This document shows, in pieces, positions 53,147-61,195 of a stretch of 64,000 nucleotides of DNA; the first letter of the stretch is position 1; each line of letters begins with the position of its first letter. Location: assembly GCF_001592085.1 (NCBI RefSeq), contig NZ_BCWD01000011.1:1-64000 (forward strand), given 5' to 3'. A model generated the notes under the pieces. That model saw only the letters and a list, made by a program, of their open reading frames with translations. It ran no database searches and had not been told where the DNA came from. The stretch comes from Levilactobacillus senmaizukei DSM 21775 = NBRC 103853. GTDB lineage: Bacteria > Bacillota > Bacilli > Lactobacillales > Lactobacillaceae. Position numbers and translations under genes: made by a program.

Positions 53147-54565
53147 ATGGCTTATCAAACAACCAATCCTTATACCAATGAAGTTGTCAAGACTTATGAA
53201 AATGCCACGCCTGAATATGTTGAAGCAAGTTTAGCTAAGGCGCAAAAACTCTATAAAGACTGGCGTAACGATCCGGTATCATCACGGATTCCGGTCCTCC
53301 ACAAGCTTGCACAAATTTTCCGCGATGAAACTGACAGTCTGGCCAAAGTGCTGACCACTGAAATGGGTAAGCTGTACGTTGAAGCCCAAGGTGAAGTGGT
53401 TCTGTGTGCCATGATTGCCGACTATTATGCTGACCATGCTGAAGAATTTCTGAAGCCCCGCAAGATTGATTCGATTGCCGGTGACGCCCAACTTGAAAAT
53501 CATCCACTGGGGGTGCTCATGGCGGTTGAACCTTGGAATTTCCCATACTACCAAATGATGCGGATCTTCGCACCGAACTTCGCCGTTGGTGACCCAATCG
53601 TCTTCAAGCACGCTGCGATTACGCCAGGCTCCGCTTTGGCCTTTGAAGATGCCGTTAAGCGGGCCGGTGCGCCGGACGGGGCTTTGACCAACCTGTTCCT
53701 GTCGTATGACCAAGTCTCTAAGGTAGTTGCTGACAAACGGGTTCAAGGGGTCGCCCTGACTGGTTCCGAACGGGGCGGTACGGCCGTTGCGGAAGTTGCG
53801 GGTAAGTATCTGAAGAAGAGCACCATGGAACTTGGCGGGGTCGACGCCTTCATCGTGGCCCACGATGCTAACATGGCCGACGTGAATGCCATTGCACCAC
53901 GGGCACGACTCTACAATGCCGGCCAAGTCTGCACATCTTCGAAGCGTTTCATTGTGACGGCTAATCACTATGACGAATTCTTGGCTTCCCTGAAGGATGC
54001 CTTTGCTTCAGTAAAGTTGGGGGATCCAATGGATCCAAGCACAACCTTGGCCCCGATGAACTCTAAGAAGGCTAAGGACAAGTTGCAAGCCCAAGTCGAC
54101 GAAGCCATTGCTGGTGGGGCCACGGCCTACTTTGTCCATGACGCGGTTGACAGTGATGGCCAATTCTTCCTGCCAACGATTCTAACCGATATCACCAAAG
54201 ACAATCCGGCATATGGGAAAGAAATGTTTGGTCCCGTTGCCCAAGTCTACAAGGTAGCCGACGATGACGAAGCCATTGCCTTAGCTAACGATGCCGACTA
54301 TGGTTTAGGTGGGATTGTCTTTGCTGGAAGTGCTGAATATGGCGCTGAACTAGCCTCTCGAATTGAAACCGGGATGGTTTACGTCAACACCTTCTTCAGT
54401 TCCTTACCTGAATTAGAATTTGGTGGGGTGAAGAAGTCTGGCTTTGGTCGGGAACTCGGCCAAAACGGGATCAGTAGCTTCGTCAACCAAGAACTGGTAG
54501 TTAAACGCGACCGTCCAAATGATGATGAGACGGGTGGGCTGGTTTTGCCACACAAGTTTTCTTAA
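53147..54565 (+). CDS. gabD: NAD(P)-dependent succinate-semialdehyde dehydrogenase
   Basis: A 472-residue aldehyde dehydrogenase. Catalytic Cys262 in GQVCTSSKR and general base Glu228 in MELGG are present, with the NAD-binding VEPWNFPYYQ and the late motif EMFGPVAQVY. It oxidises succinate semialdehyde or related aldehydes. The usual ELGGN/S triad is ELGGVD here, a mild deviation. ATG has AAAGGAGG. It may serve gamma-aminobutyrate catabolism or general aldehyde removal; no transaminase is adjacent. Confidence 0.88.
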   Translation: MAYQTTNPYTNEVVKTYENATPEYVEASLAKAQKLYKDWRNDPVSSRIPVLHKLAQIFRDETDSLAKVLTTEMGKLYVEAQGEVVLCAMIADYYADHAEEFLKPRKIDSIAGDAQLENHPLGVLMAVEPWNFPYYQMMRIFAPNFAVGDPIVFKHAAITPGSALAFEDAVKRAGAPDGALTNLFLSYDQVSKVVADKRVQGVALTGSERGGTAVAEVAGKYLKKSTMELGGVDAFIVAHDANMADVNAIAPRARLYNAGQVCTSSKRFIVTANHYDEFLASLKDAFASVKLGDPMDPSTTLAPMNSKKAKDKLQAQVDEAIAGGATAYFVHDAVDSDGQFFLPTILTDITKDNPAYGKEMFGPVAQVYKVADDDEAIALANDADYGLGGIVFAGSAEYGAELASRIETGMVYVNTFFSSLPELEFGGVKKSGFGRELGQNGISSFVNQELVVKRDRPNDDETGGLVLPHKFS

Positions 54566-54588
54566 ATAGTTAAAGAGTTAACCATAGA

Positions 54589-54619
54589 GAGTTCGGACAA
54601 TCGTCCGAGCTCATTTTTT
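54589..54619 (+). terminator. Terminator of gabD
   Basis: GAGTTCGGAC / GTCCGAGCTC stem (one mismatch) with TTTTTT. Confidence 0.85.
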
Positions 54620-54933
54620 GTTACTGAGGGTTGAAAGATGGACTACCCGTCTCGTTCCAGTATTGGCAAGAAATTGTAACGTCAAATTAGTATAAATTGC
54701 CGCACTCCGGAGGCTAAGAATTTCGCCTGCTGTGAGGCCGATCCGGAGTGAGAGACTGAATGCGTTCAGCCCATATCTGCTGACCGATAGGGCGAAGAGT
54801 TCACCAGGTTGCTGCTTTAGAAGCTTCAACCTTTAGGCGGGGTAAGATTATGGGAGTTAAAGAAATTATTGTGGTTCACAAAGAAGGTGTGATATTCTGA
54901 ACAAGAAGCAAAAGAAGAAAGGATGATTATAAA
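54620..54933. other. Structured intergenic region before the SDR gene
   Basis: Contains CACTCCGGA (54703-54711) and its exact complement (54742-54750) with a 30-nt loop, then CTGAA-TGCG-TTCAG (54756-54769). A 72-codon antisense frame crosses it but has no ribosome binding site. It may be a repeated intergenic element or a small structured RNA; the SDR promoter probably lies at 54880-54905. Confidence 0.4.
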
Positions 54934-55683
54934 ATGAGTGATCGTTTAAAGGGAAAAGTTGCCATCATTACCGGTGGGGTTGCCGGAATCGGCTTGGGCG
55001 TGGCGGAATGCTACGTGCGTGAAGGCGCCAAGGTTGTTTTGACCGCCAACCATAACGTGGATGGGGGTCGTGCTGCCGTTGCCAAGTTTGGTGATGACGT
55101 TAGCCTGTTCGTTCAACAAGACGTTGCCAACGAAGACGACTGGAAGAAAGTTATCGATGCCACGATTGCAAAGTTTGGTAAGCTAGACATCTTGGTTAAC
55201 AATGCTGGGATCGGTGGCGTTAACGGTGCCCTTGAAGACCTATCGTTAGAAGACTGGCAAAAGGTTATCGATATTAACCTGACCGCTAACTTCTTGGGTG
55301 AAAAGGCCGCGATCAACGCGATGAAGAAGACTAATGACGCCAAGGGTTCCATTGTGAACGTTTCCTCAGTTGCCGGTCTGGTTGGCTTGCCAATGGCTCC
55401 AGCCTACTCCGCCAGCAAGGGTGGGAGTCGTATGCTGACGCACGCCACGGCATTGAGCCTGGCTTCACGCGGGATTGATATTCGGGTTAACTCCGTTCAT
55501 CCAGGTTGGATTGACACGGCCATCATTCCTGAAACGGCTCGCGAACAGATCGTGAAGACGATTCCAGTTGGCCACATGGGCGAACCTCATGATATTGGTG
55601 AGATCTGTGTCTACCTAGGTAGCGATGAATCCAAGTTCGCTAACGGGGCAGAATTCACGGTTGACGGTGGTCAACGCGCTTAA
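54934..55683 (+). CDS. SDR family alcohol dehydrogenase
   Basis: A 249-residue classical short-chain dehydrogenase, similar in layout to the R-specific alcohol dehydrogenase of L. brevis. The cofactor motif is TGGVAGIG (13-20), NNAG is at 89-92, and the catalytic set is Ser144/145, Tyr158 and Lys162 in YSASK. The C-terminus ends GGQRA; in RADH the C-terminal residues hold a Mg2+ ion, and here the terminal Gln is in a similar place. It reduces prochiral ketones or oxidises secondary alcohols with NAD(P). RBS GAAAGGATG. Confidence 0.9.
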   Translation: MSDRLKGKVAIITGGVAGIGLGVAECYVREGAKVVLTANHNVDGGRAAVAKFGDDVSLFVQQDVANEDDWKKVIDATIAKFGKLDILVNNAGIGGVNGALEDLSLEDWQKVIDINLTANFLGEKAAINAMKKTNDAKGSIVNVSSVAGLVGLPMAPAYSASKGGSRMLTHATALSLASRGIDIRVNSVHPGWIDTAIIPETAREQIVKTIPVGHMGEPHDIGEICVYLGSDESKFANGAEFTVDGGQRA

Positions 55684-55897
55684 TAAGAGTGTCAGACAGG
55701 GCGGTTAGCCGGTGAGTATTAACATCACTAGGAAATTAATCCCGGGTTTGGATTAGTTTCCTAGTGGGGTTAAACGGAGCTGGCTGCCTTGGCTGGCACG
55801 TTTCGACAGTGTCAATTCAAAAATTTAAAGTGATCAAAATAGGCAGTGTGATCCCGAATATAGGGACCACACCGCCTTTAAGTTATGCTCAAAAAGG
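55684..55897. other. Hairpins downstream of the SDR gene
   Basis: A strong stem CACTAGGAAA / TTTCCTAGTG (55726-55766) without a T tract, and GGCAGTGTGATCCC / GGGACCACACCGCC (55842-55876), which on the - strand ends in TATTTTG and would terminate the GNAT remnant. Confidence 0.6.
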
Positions 55898-56201
55898 TTA
55901 ATCCGAAGCCAATTTCGCAGACAATACCGCGTTCCAATAACCCCCATGGGTATCCGGAATCTGTTCACGCAATCGACCTTCCACCTGAAAGTGCCAGCGC
56001 TTTGCCACCCTTTGACTAGGGAAGTTAGCGCTGGCCGCTAGTCAGAAGCGTTTACTTTGTTCCATGTGGCGTTGGCAAATGCGAAGAAAAGCGGCCTCAT
56101 CCGCCACGGTTTTAGTGTCATCGGTCCAGGGCAACCACTGGCGTAACGTCGGGCGTGAGAGACCTGAAAACAATCGTTTCAGAAACCTGATACTCCGTCA
56201 T
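55898..56201 (-). pseudogene. Decayed GNAT acetyltransferase (RimJ/RimL-like)
   Basis: The - strand from ATG 56201 (GAAGTGAG upstream) reads MTEYQVSETIVFRSLTPD, then a shifted frame gives TLRQWLPWTDDTKTVADEAA, a hallmark of RimL-type acetyltransferases. A TGA (56044-56042) follows KRF where TGG is expected, and the sequence then jumps to NFPSQRVAKRWHFQVEGRLRE, the acetyl-CoA-binding end, finishing at 55898. About 90 central residues are missing. So there is at least one frameshifting deletion, one nonsense codon and one large deletion; the gene is dead. A - strand terminator remains at 55842. Confidence 0.75.
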
Positions 56202-56298
56202 GACGCTCACTTCATTTTTTATTAGTTATAATCTTCTGCTGGGGTCAAGTCGTTTCCAATGGGACGGCGACCGGCTTGCCAGCGTAACCGGCGGTAAA

Positions 56299-56325
56299 AT
56301 AAAAGCCCGACCAAGCCGGCCGGGC
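56299..56325 (-). terminator. Terminator of mntH
   Basis: GCCCGACC / GGCCGGGC stem with AAAA on the + strand side. Confidence 0.8.
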
Positions 56326-56337
56326 CATTCGTCAGGT

Positions 56338-57714
56338 TTAGGCGAGATGCAACGTATTTAAGATCAGGTAGACGTTTAAGATAATCAGGATGACCGCAAT
56401 AATCCAACCGAGGATTCGGGTCCAGGTCTTGTTCACGAACTCGCCCATGAGGTCCTTGCTACTGGTAAAGATTACCAGCGGAATCATCGCGAATGGTAAT
56501 GCGATACTCAGGAAGACTTGCGAGAGGGTTAACAAGTTTTCAATCTTAGCTTCATTACCATGGTAGATAACGGCGAAGATGATGACCGGCGTCACAGAAA
56601 GCAGACGAGTCAACAACCGTTGTGCCCATAGCGGCATTTTCAAGTTGATGAAGCCTTCCATGATGATTTGGCCCGCCAAAGTTCCCGTAATCGTTGAACT
56701 TTGACCAGATGCCAACAAGGCGAGGGCAAAGAGCATACTGAGGATTGGACTGGCAATGGCACCAACAATCTGGCTATTACTTAAGGCGTTGAATAGGTCC
56801 ACGAAGCGACCAAGATCGCTGTCGGTTCCAAAGAAGAGGGCGGCCCCTAAGATTAACAGTAAGCTATTCACGACGAAGGCGAGCGTTAATTGAATGTTTG
56901 AGTCGATCGTTGTGAAGCGAATCGCTTGAGAAACGCTCTTGCGGTCCTTACGGTCAAAGTTCCGTGTTTGCGAAATTGATGAACCCAGGTATAAGTCATG
57001 GGGCATAACCGTTGCCCCGACAATCCCTAGAGACAAGTAGAGCATTCCGTGATTGGTCACCACGTGGCTTGAAGGCAAGTAACCCTTAAGCACTTCACCC
57101 ATGTGTGGTTGGGCTAAGATGACTTCATACAAGAAGACGAAGAGAATGACCGCCACCAATGTGGCTACGATGGCTTCAATTTTACGGAAGCCTAATTTCA
57201 TGAGGACTAACAGAACCAGCACGTCGGCCGCCGTGATGAGAATCCCAATAATGAGTGGGAAACCGAATAATAGCTTCAACGCAATCCCGGAACCAATGAT
57301 TTCGGCGATATCGGTGGCCATAATGGCGAGTTCGGTAATAATCCAGAGGACGATCCCGGTCTTCTTACCGGTTCGTTCCCGTGTCAGCTGGGCCAGGTCT
57401 TTACCGGTCACAATCCCTAAACGGGCGGACATGGCTTGTAGCAGCATGGCAATCAGACTAGAAATCAAGACGATAGTCAGCAGTGCGTATTTGTATTGTG
57501 CACCACCGGCGATGGAGGTAATCCAGTTACCAGGGTCCATATACCCAACGGCGATCAGGGCGCCTGGTCCCGTGTACGCCATCAATGTTCGCCAGAAGCC
57601 GGCACCTTGTGGAACTTCAACGGTTCCGTTGACTTCATTCAGACTCTTTTGGTCGTGGCCGGTGGATTCTAACATATGGTGCTTGGACTTGTCGTTGGTT
57701 TCATGATTTTTCAT
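56338..57714 (-). CDS. mntH: Nramp family Mn2+:H+ symporter MntH
   Basis: A 458-residue importer of Mn2+ (and Fe2+) with eleven spans. The metal-binding motif GYMDPGNW in helix 1 and [10 protein letters not shown] in helix 6 are intact, as is the hydrophilic 40-residue N-terminus. ATG 57714 follows AGAGGG by five bases; the frame's extension to 57894 lacks a site. A promoter TTGACA-16-TATACT (57890-57863) precedes a leader of about 145 nt with a 9-bp stem. Lactobacilli depend heavily on Mn for oxidative stress, so tight control is expected. Confidence 0.95.
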   Translation of the reverse strand: MKNHETNDKSKHHMLESTGHDQKSLNEVNGTVEVPQGAGFWRTLMAYTGPGALIAVGYMDPGNWITSIAGGAQYKYALLTIVLISSLIAMLLQAMSARLGIVTGKDLAQLTRERTGKKTGIVLWIITELAIMATDIAEIIGSGIALKLLFGFPLIIGILITAADVLVLLVLMKLGFRKIEAIVATLVAVILFVFLYEVILAQPHMGEVLKGYLPSSHVVTNHGMLYLSLGIVGATVMPHDLYLGSSISQTRNFDRKDRKSVSQAIRFTTIDSNIQLTLAFVVNSLLLILGAALFFGTDSDLGRFVDLFNALSNSQIVGAIASPILSMLFALALLASGQSSTITGTLAGQIIMEGFINLKMPLWAQRLLTRLLSVTPVIIFAVIYHGNEAKIENLLTLSQVFLSIALPFAMIPLVIFTSSKDLMGEFVNKTWTRILGWIIAVILIILNVYLILNTLHLA

Positions 57715-57780
57715 AAAATCCCTCTTTTCTATTGGCTTAGAAATTCGGGTAGTCAGGTGACTTTCTGTCTTTCTGGTTCC

Positions 57781-57890
57781 AGTCCCGTTGAATTTAAAAT
57801 GTTGCGAATAAGTGCAAAATTGAGAATTATTAACGGGACTAGAGACTACGATTCCAAACGTAAGTATAGGCCTCTGAGCCCCGATGTCAA
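57781..57890 (-). promoter_or_regulatory. Promoter and structured leader of mntH
   Basis: On the - strand TTGACA (57890-57885) and TATACT (57868-57863) are 16 bp apart. In the leader AACGGGACT (57840-57832 region) pairs perfectly with AGTCCCGTT (57789-57781) across a 42-nt loop. The stem may shape translation or hold a regulator site; no classical MntR box was recognised by eye. Confidence 0.6.
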
Positions 57891-58224
57891 CCATCAGAGC
57901 CGATTGTTTCGGGCACCCAAAACTATTTTTATATCCGATCTTAGTTCTAAATTAATTGAGTAGGAGGTCGGCCTTGTTGCCCCAATTTTAAGTGTTTCCG
58001 GTTTCATGCTTGGTATAGAACTGTGTGTGAAAAAAGCCTCAAGGTAATCCGTTTTACTATGGGTTAGGGACGGGTTATTTAAAAATTAGTTTTTCGTGAT
58101 GCTTGAACCATCATAAATTTTATTTTCAATGGCGGGGAATCCTGGTTAAAAAGGGTGGTAACCCCGCTCTACAAATGCAAATGAACCGCTCAGTTGGGCC
58201 TCTTACAGAACTGACAACAGAAGA
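57891..58224. other. Intergenic region between mntH and degV
   Basis: No gene. It holds a compound hairpin around 58130-58170 (GCGGGG ... GGTTA / TAACC ... CCCCGC), which contains AGGGTGGTA, reminiscent of but not matching a T-box core. I see nothing else. Confidence 0.35.
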
Positions 58225-58258
58225 CCTAGTTTTCAAAACTAGGCAACTGAGTTATAAT
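58225..58258 (+). promoter_or_regulatory. Promoter with palindromic operator upstream of the DegV gene
   Basis: CCTAGTTTT-C-AAAACTAGG (58225-58243) is a perfect palindrome ending ten bases before TATAAT (58253-58258), so it covers the -35 position. A repressor site is likely. Confidence 0.65.
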
Positions 58259-58302
58259 AACCTTTAAAGCGAAAGAACTCAGTAGAAATCGAGGTAATTC
58301 CT

Positions 58303-59157
58303 GTGCCAAGAGAAAAAATCGCAATTCTGGTGGACTCCTGCTCCGACGTTCCGGCCGAAGTGGTTGAGGCCGCCGACATGGCCTTAATGCCAATGAATGT
58401 TATTTTTAGAGATCGGGTCTATGAAGACCGGGTAACCATTACACCAACTGCCTTTTATGAACGTCAGGCCAAGGAGCCCGCAACGACAGCGAGTCCTACC
58501 GGTAAGCGGATTGTTGAGGCGTTAGAACAGATCCAGCAATCCGGCTATACCCACGTGATTGCCATTTGTATCTCGGCGAAGCTTTCCGGAACCTATCAAG
58601 AAACCCGGTTACTAGCGGAGGATTCTCCCTTAACCGTCCACGTCATTAACACTTGTAGTGTGGGAATTGGGAGCGGATTTGCCGCTATCTATGCCGCTCA
58701 GCTGCGAGCCGAAGGCAAGTCGTTCGACGATATTGTCCAAGAGGTTGAGCGGGTAACGGCGCAGACCAAGGTCTTCTTCTATGTGCCATCGTTGAAGTAT
58801 TTACAAGCGGGTGGCCGAATTGGGAAAGTTGCCGGCATGGCCGGGACCCTATTGAATGTGAAACCAATTATTTCCTGTGATCCAGAGGGAGTCTATTACC
58901 CCATTGCCAAGGTTCGTGGTGAAAAGCGGACCCTGACTAAGCTCCTGCAATTGGTTGATGGGGCGATTGGTTCGGCAAAGCGGGTTAACGTAGCCGTCTG
59001 TGACGGGGTGAACCCGGAACTACGGGAAGCTGTCCTCAAACGGCTCCAAGCGGCTCATCCGGGGGTCCTGCAGTGGTATTCAGGGGATGTTTCGCCAGCT
59101 CTCGGCGTGCATACCGGACCTGGCCTGATTGGGGTCGGCGTTCAAGTCTTGGACTAG
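58303..59157 (+). CDS. DegV family fatty acid-binding protein
   Basis: A 284-residue cytosolic protein of the DegV/FakB family. The N-terminal ILVDSCSDVP, the ligand-contact motif ASPTGKR, SAKLSGTYQ, and LQAGGRIGKVAG with CDGVNPELR are typical. FakB-type members present bound fatty acids to the kinase FakA for phospholipid synthesis; others have unknown ligands. The start is GTG 58303 with GAGGTAAT upstream. It has its own promoter with a palindromic operator. Confidence 0.9.
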   Translation: MPREKIAILVDSCSDVPAEVVEAADMALMPMNVIFRDRVYEDRVTITPTAFYERQAKEPATTASPTGKRIVEALEQIQQSGYTHVIAICISAKLSGTYQETRLLAEDSPLTVHVINTCSVGIGSGFAAIYAAQLRAEGKSFDDIVQEVERVTAQTKVFFYVPSLKYLQAGGRIGKVAGMAGTLLNVKPIISCDPEGVYYPIAKVRGEKRTLTKLLQLVDGAIGSAKRVNVAVCDGVNPELREAVLKRLQAAHPGVLQWYSGDVSPALGVHTGPGLIGVGVQVLD

Positions 59158-59171
59158 GGGCTTCAGATCAC

Positions 59172-59205
59172 AAAAAAAGCCACGATGGCAAGGCTATCGC
59201 GGCTT
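59172..59205 (-). terminator. Hairpin after degV, oriented as a - strand terminator
   Basis: AAGCCACGAT / ATCGCGGCTT stem. The A run on the left makes it a canonical terminator only on the - strand, where no gene is seen; on the + strand it would end degV without a T tract. Confidence 0.55.
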
Positions 59206-59390
59206 GAGGGGGGATACGAGCAGGAATTAGAAACTTTGGGGGAGTGCTAGTGTCTGCTCGTAAATAGTAGAAGTAATAAGAACTTGGTGTAGATGCGCTA
59301 GCAACAGTCACTGTTACTAACTTGACTGTAGTGTAACGCCTGGCCTCATCAGGTGCAATCGATTGGTTTCACAAATTTTATAATAACGAA
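59206..59390. other. Intergenic region with long-arm inverted repeat
   Basis: ACGAGCAG (59216-59223) and CTGCTCGT (59254-59261) frame a 30-nt loop containing TTTGGGGGAGTGC. No gene. Similar G-rich hairpin loops occur near 49.9 and 60.6 kb. Confidence 0.35.
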
Positions 59391-59460
59391 TTTGGTCGGT
59401 TGACCCGTGTTCGTGGTCTCCTAAGAGGGGGCTACTAACTGGGTCAGCCGATTTTTATTT
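59391..59460 (+). ncRNA. Candidate small RNA ending in a long terminator hairpin
   Basis: A TATAAT at 59379-59384 is followed within 12 bp by a 56-nt double hairpin: outer stem TCGGTTGACCC / GGGTCAGCCGA (59396-59406, 59441-59451) and inner GTGGTCTCC / GGGGGCTAC with wobble pairs, then ATTTTTATTT. There is no gene directly upstream on this strand apart from degV, which has another hairpin 200 bp earlier. The -35 region is weak. It could be an independent short transcript or a second degV terminator. Confidence 0.4.
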
Positions 59461-59908
59461 AACGACAAAAGATTCACATACTCGTGGCAAAGGGGATACC
59501 TATAACGGATTTAGCTAGATAAGCTTGTGAATATCAGTCTAACCGCTAAAACTTTATCAGCAACCTGTCACGATTCACGTATAATAGAAGCCAGTTAGCA
59601 GAATTGTTGGTCACCGGCGACACTTTTTCGAATATGAGAGATCGGTTCTCGGGAACGGTGAGGGTCCTTATCGAATATTCGGTTAATTGTTTAAGTTACA
59701 CCAAGGTCACGGAATCAACTAATTTGCGGTAAAAAATGAGAATAGCACCCGTTGATCGTTTATACTGAGCTTGATTTTATAAACGGGATTATTACGCGGT
59801 TTGTCTGTGTGACAGATACCCCCATTTTGGGTAAGGGGGCCCTAAATAATATGAAGAGATAACGGTTAAAGGTCGCACACATTTTAAATGAAAGCGGAGG
59901 TGATCGAC
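59461..59908 (+). promoter_or_regulatory. Long structured leader upstream of the DedA gene
   Basis: A TATAAT at 59580-59585 lies 320 bp upstream of dedA. Downstream are CGAATAT (59629-59635) and ATATTCG (59675-59681) around a 39-nt loop with TTCTCGGGAA, and further on CCCCC/GGGGG around ATTTTGGGTA (59816-59842). No coding frame. Regulation by RNA structure is possible. Confidence 0.4.
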
Positions 59909-60544
59909 TTGGAATTTGTCACATTCTTAAGTAATGTGGTCTGGCACCCACTGGATTTGTTAGTCAGTTTAACCAATCAGTTGGGCACTGGGACGTACTG
60001 GGTTTTGTTTTGCTTAGTCTTCCTAGAATCTGGTATGTTGATCTTTTCCTTTATACCTGGTCAGTCATTGCTATTCATGGGCGGATCAATCGCGGCCAGT
60101 CCCCATTCGGTCCTGAATATCTGGGGCCTTATCTTAATGTTTACTGTGGCCGCTACTGCCGGTTCGGCGGTTAAATACTGGACTGCTGTCCGTTGGCAGG
60201 GGGTGCAAGACCACCTTGTGCGGCACTTACCGGACAAGAAGGTGGCGGAGGCCAATGCCGTGTTCAAGCGTAATCAAAAGGAAACGTTGATCTTTGGCCG
60301 GTTTATTCCGTTTGTCGGGCTGTTCTTGCCCGTCTTGGCGGGTTCTGCAGACATGGGTTGGCACCAATTTCGCTTTGAAAACCTGGTAGGGAGCCTGATC
60401 TGGGTCGTGAGTTGTTGTGCCGTTGGTTTCTTTTTTGGGAATTCTCCATTTATTCGAGCGAACTTCACCTGGCTATTTATTATCATTTTGATTTTACCGG
60501 TGGCAGTTCGTCAAATTTGGACGATCGTTCGAAAAAAAGGGTAA
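59909..60544 (+). CDS. DedA/SNARE-associated family membrane protein
   Basis: A 211-residue DedA family (VTT domain) protein. Motifs are FLESGMLIFSFIPGQSLLFMGG, the phospho-lipid-scramblase/transport-related FGRFIPFVGLFLPVLAGSADM with its G-R-F-P core, and the re-entrant loops. In B. subtilis and S. aureus, related proteins recycle undecaprenyl phosphate (UptA) or phosphatidylethanolamine. The TTG at 59909 is chosen because GGAGGTG lies six to eight bases upstream; ATG 59888 is in frame but lacks a site. Confidence 0.87.
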   Translation: MEFVTFLSNVVWHPLDLLVSLTNQLGTGTYWVLFCLVFLESGMLIFSFIPGQSLLFMGGSIAASPHSVLNIWGLILMFTVAATAGSAVKYWTAVRWQGVQDHLVRHLPDKKVAEANAVFKRNQKETLIFGRFIPFVGLFLPVLAGSADMGWHQFRFENLVGSLIWVVSCCAVGFFFGNSPFIRANFTWLFIIILILPVAVRQIWTIVRKKG

Positions 60545-60553
60545 AAGAAAGGC

Positions 60554-60579
60554 CCTGAGTAACATGCGGATTACTCAGG
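60554..60579 (+). terminator. Terminator-like hairpin after dedA
   Basis: CCTGAGTAA / TTACTCAGG stem with a poor T tract. Confidence 0.6.
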
Positions 60580-61140
60580 ACCATTATTAGGAATCTGTTA
60601 ATAAATCACTTGTTTTGGGGGGAGTGCATCTATAGACAGTGATTCCTATCATCTATCACAGTGCTTTAAGGTCAGAACGTATCACGATCTAACTGTCGAT
60701 AATAATAGTCAGAACGCCACGAACCTGCAAGCGAAATGTGACGGAACTTAGAAAGTGGCTAAAGAATCTCCGGCGGCCGTTACATGGATTCATTTGAACG
60801 AAAAGACTATGATATCGCGTTTTGTTGGCAGTGAAACTGATCGTGTCAGTTTCATAGTAACCATTTGAGTGAACGAATAAATAAGTTAATCACTTGAGCA
60901 GATCAATCATAATGTTGACTATATTTTTAAATTTTTACGTTATTTAGTCGTGATCGATCGTGATTATAACGGGAACGGTCGTTGATTCAGCTAACTTGAG
61001 AAAAATATGACGTAACGGAAGCGAAACGTTTCAGTTTTGTAAAACTGTGGTGCATTATGCACTTATTTTAACCACTTTTCACGAAGTGTGAGGATTTACG
61101 GCCTGTGGCCCGCCTTTTTGAGAGCAAGTCATTTATCTTT
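60580..61140. other. Gene-free region before nox, with clustered palindromes
   Basis: AATCACT/AGTGATT around a G-rich loop (60610-60655), then three back-to-back palindromes: GAAACGTTTC (61022-61031), CAGTTTT-GT-AAAACTG (61032-61047) and GTGCATTATGCAC (61050-61062). No coding frame. These probably are binding sites of regulators of nox. Confidence 0.45.
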
Positions 61141-61166
61141 TGCTAACTTTCTAGTATGCTAACTTT
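61141..61166 (+). promoter_or_regulatory. Direct repeat in the nox promoter region
   Basis: TGCTAACTTT occurs at 61141-61150 and 61157-61166, 16 bp apart, 30-55 bp upstream of the nox start. The second copy overlaps a possible -10 (TATGCT). It may be a regulator site or a promoter duplication. Confidence 0.45.
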
Positions 61167-61195
61167 AGAATCGTTTTTCGTGTAGGAGGGTAAAC

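Noticed and set aside
54611-54829. 72-codon - strand frame between gabD and the SDR gene
   Set aside because: It lies over a hairpin-rich element and the gabD terminator and has no plausible ribosome site; annotated as structured region instead.
56222-56300. Short - strand peptide ending RRPIGNDLTPAEDYN
   Set aside because: It could be the end of a lost gene but has no start, no family and overlaps the mntH 3' flank; too weak to call.
58130-58175. T-box-like AGGGTGGTA followed by CCCCGC upstream of degV
   Set aside because: The 14-nt T-box core is not matched, there is no stem I with a specifier loop, no terminator follows, and the downstream gene is not amino-acid related.
59230-59245. GGGGGAGTGC resembling the start of the yybP-ykoY manganese riboswitch
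   Set aside because: The conserved second helix and its 3' loop partner were not found and the element lies after degV, not before a Mn-related gene.
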